The translations under genes were made by a program, and so were the position numbers. A stretch of DNA of 64,000 nucleotides, from the NCBI GenBank assembly GCA_023079485.1, contig CM041083.1, forward strand, positions 61,881,810-61,945,809, in the 5' to 3' direction. Positions within the stretch are counted from its first letter, which is position 1. Every line of letters starts with the position of its first letter. This stretch comes from Archilochus colubris (Eukaryota; Chordata; Aves; Apodiformes; Trochilidae). Below the pieces are notes generated by a model. That model ran no database searches and was not told where the DNA came from. It saw nothing but the letters and a program-made list of their open reading frames with translations. Positions 52,164-62,128 of this stretch are shown here, piece by piece.

Positions 52164-52167
52164 ATAT

Positions 52168-53350
52168 GGTGCCAGGTTTTCCATGTCTGTGGGTACTCAG
52201 TTGCTGGCTGAGTCAACCCACCACAGGCTACCAAACTTCGCTTATTTTAAACACCATAAGAATGGAACTCAGCTTCAGGTTATCTAAAACTTTCTTCAGA
52301 AACAGTTCAGAGATTTCAAAGAAAACACTGGAAAAACTGTGCTGCATTCACAGGGAAATTTCAACATCTTTCTGTTGATGGTAAAGGCTGGAAACCTGGA
52401 CCATGGTGTGGCTGTGTGCCTTTTGGTCTTCCCCAGAACCACCACCACCCCTAAAGAAAAGGGCAAGCAAACAAAACCAGACCACCCTAGCCTGGATTAT
52501 CTGCTTCCATATGCCCAAGGGGATTTGCTAAGACTCAGAGCTAAGTGCTCCAAAGCTCCTACTACCATGGGCACACTCCAGTTCAAGGCTGCAGGGAAGA
52601 AGCCACCATTTCAGTTGCTTTTCCTGTCAGCTGGAAGATCTTTTAGGAACAAGCAAAAGAGCTGGAAACAAGGAATGGTTTCACCCTTGTAGCCTTAATT
52701 GTGGTGAACAGACAGGATAAAAAAATATTAAAAATAAATCTCCCTAGATTAAATGCAGAAGTCTAAATACAAGATAGGCTTTGCATGGTTGAGCTGTACT
52801 AGAGCTAGGGACCAGGGAAAGTTTCAAGGCTGACCTTTGCTGGGATGGAAACAGGCAGAGGAAGACAAGTTGGAACCCAGGAAAGTGAGAGGAGGAAAAC
52901 ATTTTTAAAAACAAGGTTGCAGTGGCACCTTTGCATGTTCAACAGTAAGTCCCAGTGAGACCGAAGGCAAGGTTTTCAAAAGGAAGGGCAAAATATTTAG
53001 GTCTAGGAAGGCAGACAGACAGGGACTGAGACATGGAGGTAATAAGTGTAGCCACTACAGGCAAGTTTAAAGGAATACTTAGTTTAAAAGACCAGGTTTC
53101 TGGAACAAAGGCTGTATTCTGAAGTACAACTCACCCATCTGCCACCAGGAAAATCAGCCTTGATTGGGAAGCAGAGCACACACTTGTCTAGCACTCAGCT
53201 AAGGAGGAATCAGTAATAAAAAAGATTACTTACAACACCTGGGAAGGAAAGTATTGTCAGTGCCAAACGTGGTGGTCACATACCTCAGTGGTGGTAGGAA
53301 TGGAGAGCAGTAATAAAGTAATAATTGTAATAAAGTAATAAAGACTCTGT
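52168..53350. other. Intergenic DNA, no gene seen
   Basis: This stretch is non-coding, with no recognised repeat. The frame at 52339-52692 (117 codons, plus) has no domain I recognise. Confidence 0.55.
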
Positions 53351-53354
53351 GACT

Positions 53355-53478
53355 GGGCCCAGCCAGACTGGGTTTATGAAAGGCAGATCCTGCTCAACTA
53401 ACTCTATCGCCTTCTACAACAAAGTCGCCTTCTTAGTGGATGAGGAAAAAGTTGTTAATGTTGGAAAGACTTTAGTAT
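53355..53478 (+). mobile_element. CR1 reverse-transcriptase fragment
   Basis: 'actgggtttatgaaaggcag' and 'atcctgctcaactaac' continue to 'cttagtggatgagg', matching CR1 ORF2 around the GFTKGRSC...LVDEGK region of the RT domain. The copy stops abruptly at about 53478. Confidence 0.8.
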
Positions 53479-54600
53479 TTTGTCACAACCCAAACTGGGC
53501 AACCCAAGGAAATTCAGATTAGACTCCCTTGCTTTCTAAAATCCTTCTCCTAATGGGGCCTGTCCCACTCAGTGAGCAGGAGTAAGGTTCCTGCCCAGCC
53601 CGCTTGGTGCATAAGGGTAGGGTCAACCTTTTTTGAAAGACCTGTCCCACACAGTGGGCACAGGGCAGGGTTAACCTTTTTAATTCTCTGTGAGGTTGTC
53701 AGGAGGAACAATTATCCAGGAGGTTCAAACAAGCACACTTCAAATTGAAAGATTATAAAGCTGGTAAAAAAAACCAAAACCCAAAACAAGCAGAAAAACT
53801 GAAACAAAAAAACAAAACAGAACACTATTGTATCACACTCAAAGTAATGGGTTACAATTAGCAAAACTTAGCAGAATTAGAAATTATGTTACCCTTATGT
53901 CCTGAGAATAAGGTTTGAGACAGAGAGATACGAAGGGGATACAAAAGAGAGCAGGACCCTTGGATTCAGTGACGATCTTGGTGTGAAGTTGTGGTCCTTG
54001 GATTGGTGCTTGCTGATTAACTCTTATCAGGTGAAGGATTAAGGTGAAGATAATTAAGGAAGAGGGTGAGTAGTGGGGATGGAAGAGCCAACGTCCACTA
54101 CAGATGCTAACTCCTCCTCTGGTTTTGTTGATACAGCCTCTGCAGCCTTACCTCCAGCCTTGTTAAGGCCACAGAGCTTTTGCTCTGTTCCAGCAGTTGC
54201 ACAAGCAAATTGTCTGGTCCTGTCACTGTATTTGTCTGGCCATAAAGCCTCCAATATCCACACAATGTCCAAGTCAGATAAGCAAGACGCGCGTCCTTCC
54301 ACCCCTACCCTTTATCTGGTAAAAGATAAGTGCACTAAATTAGCCTACACTCTTGCAAACACAATAATTGGCTTGTATGGAACAAAGAAACCTCTATTCC
54401 CACACCCTGACTGCCAAGGTGGATGTTTTGAATCATATATTCATTTCATATTCATCCCGTCCATGATGGGTACCTTCAGCACTCCCGATGCTCACATCTG
54501 CCAGTTTACTTCAAGCAACACAGCACTGGTTTTTCTTTCAGAACAACCACATCTAGGTGGATGTCAGCATCTGTAGTATCGTGGCTTCAGTCAGCACCAC
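53479..54600. other. Unclassified sequence, possible ERV/LTR remnant
   Basis: It begins 'tttgtcacaacccaaactgg' exactly where the CR1 piece stops. It contains two imperfect copies of 'cctgtcccac(t/a)cagtg(a/g)gca' (53559 and 53641), and carries an unexplained open frame (54073-54576, plus, 167 codons) with no recognised domain. The abrupt junction suggests an insertion, but no family could be named. Confidence 0.35.
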
Positions 54601-54704
54601 AGGGAGCAGGAGAAATGGCAGCTGAGTGAGAGCATCTGACAGAGTCCTCTTAGCACACATGCAGCAACTATGCAGTCAGTGCAGCTCTGGCTCCAGGCCA
54701 GCTC

Positions 54705-54748
54705 TAAGTGCAAAATACTTTAAGTGCAAAATACTTTAAGTGCAAAAG
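54705..54748 (+). repeat. Tandem repeat, 16-bp unit, 2.75 copies
   Basis: The unit 'taagtgcaaaatactt' repeats head to tail, the last copy being partial. It is a small local expansion. Confidence 0.92.
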
Positions 54749-55727
54749 CTTACACAGTGTTGGCACAAGTCACCATGTAACCATGGCCAGAGACAAGACT
54801 CAGTCCTTGGTATAAGAGAAATAGCTGTATGCACTGGGATTCAAAATTAGCATTCTCTCTTATTTGGTACAGGGTAGTAAGCAAACTTCTCCAAATATTT
54901 AGAATGTAATCGTTATGCACCAATGGACTGAATAATTTCCTACTGAAAATAATTCACTCAAGCAGTTAAGTCAGCCTCATGTATCATTATGCAGAACAAA
55001 ACCCAGAGTGATTTCTTGACAGGAACTTTGTGTTGATTTCACTGGGTACACCAAAGTCCACAATGAATCTTCTTTAATGCAGGAGGTATAACAAAGGTGC
55101 AAAACTCCCAAGAAAGTGCTAAGTTCCCATCATTGTTAGAAACTTCTCTAGTGGAAATAGTTTTCACAGTCTAATAGTGGTTTATCCAGCCAGGGGGAAA
55201 AAAAAAAACTTATTAGGCCAGCTGTGGGAGGAAGGGAGTTTAAAACCTCCTGAATAGTTCTCTAGTTTGAGAGAATAAGTAATGGAAACAGAAGACTTCT
55301 TTCTCTCAAAAAAGTAAATTTTTAAGTCAGCACAGATACTGATATAGCTAATAAATTATAATGTTATGCTCCCCTGGGCAATTACATCCAAGATGCCTAC
55401 AAGCATACATCTTCACAAATGTAGTAGTACTAAAGGCTTAAAGGCTTTTAATTAGTCATGCCAACCAATTCCTAACTCCAAGTCAGACCAGGAAAACAAA
55501 AAAATGCTGAAAAAACCCCATTCTTGATGTGTTTTATGCTAAGTATACACTGTTAGGAGTTCACTAGAAAAAACATGGACCTGTGTCCAGTTCAAGTCCT
55601 CTTGTAACCATGAAACCCTTTAAGAATGAGCATCTGGCACTTGCTTTAAACCTGCTTTTCATCTACAGTATTATTGTCAATGACGGTTTAACTAAATGCA
55701 ATGAACACAACTTTATGCTTTTAAAAC
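54749..55727. other. Intergenic DNA downstream of RESF1
   Basis: This is A/T-rich non-coding sequence just beyond the proposed RESF1 poly(A) signal. No gene or repeat was recognised. Confidence 0.55.
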
Positions 55728-55745
55728 AAATAAATAAATAAATAA
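55728..55745 (+). repeat. (AAAT)n simple repeat
   Basis: This short AAAT tract reads as a U-rich element downstream of the RESF1 poly(A) signal on the minus strand. Confidence 0.85.
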
Positions 55746-55767
55746 GACAAGGCATAGCTTTCAAAAG

Positions 55768-55773
55768 TTTATT
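55768..55773 (-). terminator. RESF1: Candidate poly(A) signal (AATAAA) for RESF1
   Basis: On the minus strand AATAAA is followed about 15-20 nt later by a GCC/TTGTCTTATT tract and then a long U-rich stretch (the TTTA repeat at 55745-55728 and beyond). This is the normal arrangement of signal, cleavage site and downstream U-rich element. It is the clearest such arrangement I found downstream of the RESF1 stop. Use by RESF1 is inference. Confidence 0.5.
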
Positions 55774-56220
55774 TCAAATATAAAAACAGGTGAAATATTG
55801 ACAGAGTTTTTACTTTCAGTATAAAGGTTTAAACAGAATCAGTTATCATTTTCTTTTTAAAAATACGATTCAATTCAAAACTCTGAACAGTAATGAAAAG
55901 GCACTTAAACAAAATATAACCAGCAACAAATATAACTCTTTTGTCAAAGTCAATGTGTAGTCAAACATTATCTAAAACTTTATATACAAAGAAATTAATT
56001 ACAGTCTGGTGTGAGCAACCTAGTCCTTCAAAGAGTGAATTCAAAACCCCTGCATTTCAACAATCACATTTTGCTTTCAAGTGTAAAGAAAGCAGTGAGA
56101 GAAAAAAACAAGAGAAGTCTTCAGTTAACAGCATTGTGTTCAGGTAAGAAATCAGAATTCAATTTATACAACTTCTGCAAAAGCAAACGTAAGAAAACTG
56201 GGTAGCAGCATAAAACATAA

Positions 56221-59200
56221 AATCATAGAATGGTCTGGGTCGGAAGGGACCTTAAAAATCTAGTTCAAACCCTCCTTCATGGGCAGGGACACCTTCCAAT
56301 AAACCAGGCTGCTCAAGGCTCCATCCAACCTGGCCTCGAACACTTTCAAGGAGGGAACAGCCACAACTTCCTTGGGCAACCTGTGCCAGTGTCTCACCAC
56401 CTGCTCACTAAAGAATGTCTTCCTGATGTCTAACCTACATCTCCCCTCTTCAACTCTGAAACCATTTCCTCTTCTCCTCTCACAACACACCTGTGTAAGA
56501 AGCCCTACCACAGCTTTCTTGTAGGCCCCCTTCATGTATTGGAAGGATGCTACAAGGTCACCTTGGAGCCTCCTCCAGGCTGAACAACCCCAGCCTCCTC
56601 AGCCTGGCTTCACAGGGTGCTCCAGCCCTCTGATCTTTTTAATGGCTCTCATCTGGACACATTCCAGGAGCTCCATGTTCTTCTTACACTGGGGACTCTA
56701 GAACTGGACACAGTACTCCAGGTGGGGTCTCTCAAGAGCAGAGGGGGAGAATCACCTCCCTCCACTGGCTGTCTGTGCTTCTTTTGATGCAGCCCAGGAC
56801 ACAGTTGGCTGTGTTGCAAGCAGAGATTGACAGTTCATGTTAAGCTTCTGGTCTACCACCACCCTCAAGTCCTTCTCCTCAGGGCTGCCCTCAGTCTTTT
56901 GTACTCCCAACCTGTATTCATGAATGGGATTGCCTCAACCCAGACGGACGCAGAGCCCTGCACCTGGCCTTGTTGAACTTCATGCAGTTTGCACAAGTCC
57001 ACTTCTCAAGCCTGTCAAGTTCCCTCTGCATGGTATCCCTTCCCTCCAGTGTGTTGACTTCACCACAGTTTGGTGTTGTCAGCAAACTTGCTGAGGGTGC
57101 ATTTGATTCCATTGTCCATGTCGCCAACAAAGATGTTAAACACTGCTCTGAGTACCAACCCTTGAGGAACACCACTTGTCACACATCTCCATTTGGACAC
57201 TGAGCCACTGATCACAACACTTTGGGTGTGACCAGCCAGCCAGTTCTTTATCCAGTGAGTGGTCCAACTGTATTGTTACAGTTTAGAGGTAAGAGTGTTG
57301 TGAGGAACAGTGTCAAACGCTTTGCACAGGTCCAGGTAGATGATGCCTGTTGTTCTGCCTTTGTCCACTGAGGCTGTGACCCCATCATAAAAGGCCACCA
57401 AACCAGTCAGGCTGGACTTGCCCTTAGTGAAGCCCTGTTGGCTGTCACCAATCACATTTGTGTGTGACATTTGTCAACTTTGTTATCTGCTTGCCTTACA
57501 GACTCTTCAGGAGGATCTGCTCCATGATCCTGCCTGTATTTCCCTAGGTCTCCCCTTTACCAGTCAGCAGAACTTCACTAGACTCCTACAACATTTCAAA
57601 CATGATGGACAGTGGCTTTGCAGCTTCATCTGCCAGCTCTGTTAGGAACCATGAGTGAATCTCATCAGGTCCCATGGACTTGTTCACCTTCAGGTTCTTT
57701 AGGTGGTCTCAAACCTGGTCTTCATCTGGCGATGAGGAAGTCCCTGCTTTTAGCTTCTGCAATTTTGGAGGGTGAAGACAGAGGCAAAGTAGTTACTGAG
57801 TACCTCAGCCTTCGCGACCTCTTGGGTGACCAGCTCTTCTGTCTTCCACTTATCATTGACATACCAATAGAAATTTTTCCTGTTCTCCATAACCCCCCTT
57901 GCCAGATCAAATTCTGTCCCTAAGTTTTCCTAACCTGATCTCTTGCTTCTCTAACTGCATCTCCCAGGTTATCTGTCCTTTTTTCCATCCTCTCCAAACT
58001 TTGTTTTTACCCCTAACTGTATCCAGGACTTCATTGATCATCCACACAGGCCTCCTGGCAGTCCTGCTTGCCTTCCTCTTCACTGGGACACATCAGTCCT
58101 GGGCATGTGGGTGATTCTTGTATATGGACCAGCTTTCCTGGGCTCCTCTCACATCTAGGTCTTTATCCCATTCAACCCTACTAAGCAGATCCTTGAAGAG
58201 ACTAAAGTTTGCCCTTTTAAAATCAAGTGCCATCAGTTTTCTTCACACTTTCCTCACTGCTCTATCTTGAATTTTACAGTCTCATGGTCACTGCAGTCTG
58301 CTTTCCCACTATTTTTTACATCACTCATGAGAACAAGGTCTAGCAAAGCTCCTTTTCTGGTTGGTTTCTCTACCATTTGGAGGAGGAAGTTGCCATCAAT
58401 GCACTCAAGGAACTTCCTGGAGTGCTGCTGCTTTGCTGTGCTGTTCCTCCAGCAGATGTTGGGGTGATTTAAGTCCCCCATGAGGACCATGGTTTGTGAG
58501 GCAGCTCCTCTCTGTCTACAGAGGGCCTTACCCACTTGGTCATCCTGGTTGGTTGGCCTGGTGCAGACCCCTACTATGGTATCACTTGCCCCTGACTTAC
58601 CTTTAATCCTGACCCACAGGGTCTCTGTCAGCTCCTCATCCATCCCCAGGCAGAGCTCTATGGGTTCCAGCTGATCAGTGATGTAGAGACAGACACCCCC
58701 TCCTCTTCTGCCTTTCCTGTCCTTTCTAAACAGTTTATACCCAGCCATCCCCACGCTCCAGTCACAGAAACCATCACACCACAACTTGGTGATACCAATA
58801 ACATCATAACCCCAAAGACAGGCAGACGTGTCACTTGTCTTGTTTATTCCCCATGCTTTGTGCTTTTGGATAGAGGCATTTGAGATGTGTTCCCCTCAGA
58901 GCAGCCTTACTGGCAGGGCTTATATCCACCTGTACATATGCCTTCCTGTTGGCCAGGGATTCTCTTTCAGGCCCAGGGCATCTGCTACTGCCCTTAGTGG
59001 AACAAAAACTTTTGCTGAACTGAGGTATCAGTTTTGCCCCTAGCATCACCATGCCATTCCTAGGATCATCTCTGGTGGTCACAGTTTTATCCTCACCCCC
59101 CTTCAAACCTAGTTTAAAGCCTTCTCGATGAGCCCTGCCAACTCCCAGCCAAAAATCCTTTTCCCTCTCCTGGATAATTCTGCACCATCCTGTGCCAGCA

Positions 59201-59390
59201 GGTCTGGTGCCATGTAAACATCTCCATGATCAAAAACCCCAAAGTTCAACCTATGGCACCAGCCCCAAAGCCACCTGATGGTCAGGTGTGCTTTTCTATT
59301 CCCTTCAGCACTCCCTGCCAGTAAAGGAATTGAAGAAAACACCACCAATGCTCCTGAACCCTCTACCATCTGGCCTAGTGCCAAATGGTA
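56221..59390 (-). mobile_element. CR1 LINE, about 3.2 kb, 5'-truncated and decayed
   Basis: This is a long CR1 retrotransposon on the minus strand, in the same orientation as RESF1. In element order: the end of ORF1, an esterase-like C-terminus (59384-59109, GQMVEGSGALVVFSS ... LSRRGKRIFGWELAGLIEKALN); an ORF2 endonuclease (58784-58254, with GDLNHPNICW and the SDHET motif); a reverse-transcriptase segment (57470-57276, [18 protein letters not shown] and [15 protein letters not shown]); the active-site region near 57086-57075; the ORF2 C-terminus (56535-56260, RLDIRKTFFSEQVVRHWHRL); and the CR1 3' end CATTCTATGATT at about 56221. Stops and frameshifts separate the pieces, so it cannot encode an intact ORF2. 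The 5' end is missing. Confidence 0.92.
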
Positions 59391-59974
59391 AATACTTCAT
59401 GGTATGCCCTGATCTAGATGTATGTTTGAGGACTGTATATCTGTATTCCCAGATTTAAAAATAGTAAGATTCTACAAAAATAAAGAGCCTTATTAGAAGC
59501 ACATCAGACTAGCATAACTAGGAAATAAAAAGAGTGATGCTCGGGAATACACTGCAACCCCTTTTCAGTAGGAATATTTTTCCACTGCCAGCAATGGAAA
59601 GTAAGAAAAGCAGATGTTTTGCAGAATCAGACAGGAAGACAGACTATGACAATTTAAATGAGTTTGAATTCTTTTGGTCAAGATTCAACTCCTGTATCTT
59701 TAAAAAAGAAATGTATTCAAACATGCCAGAGAAACAATACATTTTAAAGGGCATTTTCAGCACCAAAGCTTACTTGTGCAATAAACAGGGAATAAGACTG
59801 AATCATTCACAAATATGAGACAAATAAAGGCAGAAATTGCCAATATAAAAAAAAAACCTTTTTTTCTTCTTTTTTATAACTACTCAGAAATATGAAATGA
59901 ACAGGAAAAAGCATTTTTGTGTTGGCATTTTTTCTGCAATGATACTGAATAAAACATATTATACAGGAGTGCTA

Positions 59975-60117
59975 TCAAGGCTTTTGCATCTTTTTTTCCA
60001 AGTACATCTTCCTGTAGGTCTGAAACATATCTTTTGAGTCTTTGATTGGAATATGAAGAGCCTCCCCACCTCCATCCAGGATCTGTATAGCTGTATCAAG
60101 TGGAATACTGTCCTCAG
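59975..60117 (-). CDS. RESF1: RESF1 last coding exon with stop codon
   Basis: The acceptor TTTCAG (60119-60118 side) is followed by CT-GAG-GAC, which completes the split alanine codon. The exon encodes [20 protein letters not shown] then [26 protein letters not shown] and a TGA stop at 59977-59975. The pattern LDTAIQILD...[16 protein letters not shown] matches the conserved C-terminus of RESF1. The intron upstream (60118-61239) is 1,122 nt. With the two preceding exons this gives about 695 C-terminal residues in the window, against about 1,750 for the human protein. A longer frame (91 codons, 60250 to 59975) reads through the acceptor into the intron and is not the real start. Confidence 0.9.
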
Positions 60118-61239
60118 CTGAAAGACAGAGAAGCAGGTTAAAGCAAAAGTCTAACAGTCTCATATTACTCTGCTCTTTATGCAAGTGGTACTTAAGGCCA
60201 CCCACTGTGAAAAAGGATGCCACAAACTTCCTTCCTAAAGCACCAGACACCTCAGATTTGTATCAGTCCTCAATGCATCTTTAAGGACTATTTCTAAAGA
60301 ATATTAAGAAAGGTGTGAATAAAAATGTGCATTTGTGGAAGTAAGAGAAGAAACAAAAGGAAGGGCTAAAAGAATGGCAGACACCAATAGCCAAGGACAC
60401 ACTCAACAGCAGCAAGAGACGTAAACACTTCAAAGTGTGTTGTTTGTATCAAAACCACAACACAGGTAACTTGATGGCAGAAGACTTGCACTCTGATAAG
60501 AAGACGATGGCAACAGGATGCTGATTGCACCATTTTGCTTCCTGTCAGACCAGTAGGAAAACAAGGCTATAGCTAGAAAGATACATAAAACAAAGAAACA
60601 AGGACAGTGGGGAGCAACCTCACACAAGATCTACAAAGGATGGAAAAAGCAAGATCCCAATATAAAAGATGCCAATGTTCTATAGGGTACAAGAGACCAC
60701 TCAAAAGGTAATTTGCCAACTAAGAGAAACAAGGAAGATCTAGCAGTAGCACCACTTTTCCTCTGTGTGTCAGGGAAGTAATCCTGTCTAGACTACAGGA
60801 ACACACCACCTGGGGTACAGGTGTACACATGGAAAGCATCAATTTACTACGGAAACCAAATAAAATTTTTAAATCAATTTATTTTTATAGTCTCACACTA
60901 GATTTTGTTAAGTCACATCTATATTTTGAAGTGGGAAGGAGCTAGCTTGGCCTTGACCTATTAAAACTATTCTCAAATTTTCTGACTAGTGCTACCTCCA
61001 ATTCAGTTGCTCATATGGATTCAGGAAAATTTCAACAATTTCCAACATCCTTATGGCAATAAATATCTCCACAAATCTTTGAACTCATATGCCTAACTCT
61101 ACAGTATCCATTTCAGCAGCACAGCTAACAGAGTAAACTAAAATACTTTATTAAGATTTACTACTACAAATGAACACTTAAAACTATGCAAAGAATATTT
61201 AACTTATATCTCAAAATGGATAATCAGAAGCCATTTCAC

Positions 61240-61314
61240 CTGTGAAGTTTCCTTCCAGCTTTTTTTGCTTCACGGGATCATATTTTAACCAATCTTCTTT
61301 TTTACTCTTGACAC
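61240..61314 (-). CDS. RESF1: RESF1 penultimate coding exon (75 nt)
   Basis: This short exon has a TTTTTAG acceptor (61316-61315 side) preceded by a pyrimidine tract and a CAG/GTGAAA donor (61239 downward). It completes the glycine codon left by the giant exon and reads [18 protein letters not shown] then LEGNFT, ending one base into the next codon. The [15 protein letters not shown] stretch resembles the C-terminal part of known RESF1 proteins. The phases match on both sides: phase 1 in and phase 1 out. The intron to the giant exon is 814 nt. The exon is too short to show as an open frame; it was found by reading the minus strand downstream of the donor. Confidence 0.88.
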
Positions 61315-62128
61315 CTAAAAAGAAAATTTAAAAGTATTTCTGAGGTTCATTTATCATGTGTTTTGGTCTCTATTCAGCACCAAGTTTCAATACATAGACT
61401 AGCACATGCGAAAGTAAACTTTCTTTGAGTGTGAAAATTACTTGCAGGGCCTGCTATGCATAACATAAGATCTGGTTTTATTTCAAAACATAACACATTT
61501 GACACAAATACACTTCAGAACATACCACATAAAATGTCAGGAGACTGGGGAGAAAAGGAGAGGGGAGAAAAATGGCAGCTTAACACAAAGATAGCAAATA
61601 TTACGGAAACTGTGTGGACCAGGTTATGCGAGGCTCAAGCCCTCTCTCTCTTCTTTGGGGCCACAAAAGATATCTCCATCTGATGTCTACCCAGCCAGAT
61701 CTATACACAACCAGGTGATACACAAATCACTTGAATATAAATCAGATCACCTTTGGTATTCATGCCAAGAGAATCTGCTTTCTACAAACAAGCCAAGACA
61801 TCTTCTACAAGTAGGTTAGAAAGCCTCCTTGGCAAGTTACTTGAAACTGCCATGCTCTAAACTACTCTAACCTTACTCTGTAAAACTCAAAGAAAAAAAA
61901 CCAAACAGCATAACAACACAAAATATTAAATTGAAGGGAAAGTCTTAAATTCTTCTTCAGCATAACACACAGCTACAGTTTTTCAGAAAGCTACGCTATT
62001 TCAGCCTTCACCTTCTGGAGTCCCGCATTTTCACTGTCAGTATTTTTGTGTAACATGAATTTTAAAAGTACATACTTTTTATTGCAAATGAATTTATTTT
62101 CAAAATAAAAATCAAGATAGCATCACAC

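Larger units (their letters stand above)
55750..59974 (-). other. RESF1: Putative RESF1 3' UTR, containing a CR1
   Basis: No AATAAA or ATTAAA was seen on the minus strand in the 580 nt between the RESF1 stop and the CR1 at 59390. The best downstream signal is at 55773-55768. If that signal is used, the 3' UTR is about 4.2 kb and includes a 3.2-kb sense-strand CR1. Use of an AATAAA inside the CR1 (58848-58843) would give a shorter UTR. The extent is inferred, not observed. Confidence 0.45.

Noticed and set aside
53479..54573. Solo LTR between two TAGTAT copies
   Set aside because: The enclosed ends are not TG/CA, and a matching 6-mer within 1.1 kb can arise by chance. It is kept only as an unclassified block.
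58254..58784. 176-codon frame as a host gene
   Set aside because: It is the CR1 ORF2 endonuclease (GDLNHPNICW, SDHET) and belongs to the 56.2-59.4 kb LINE.
62112..62128. Last five codons (GVMLS and stop) of the giant-exon frame
   Set aside because: They lie beyond a GT donor. Splicing to 61314 keeps the frame and continues the known RESF1 C-terminus.
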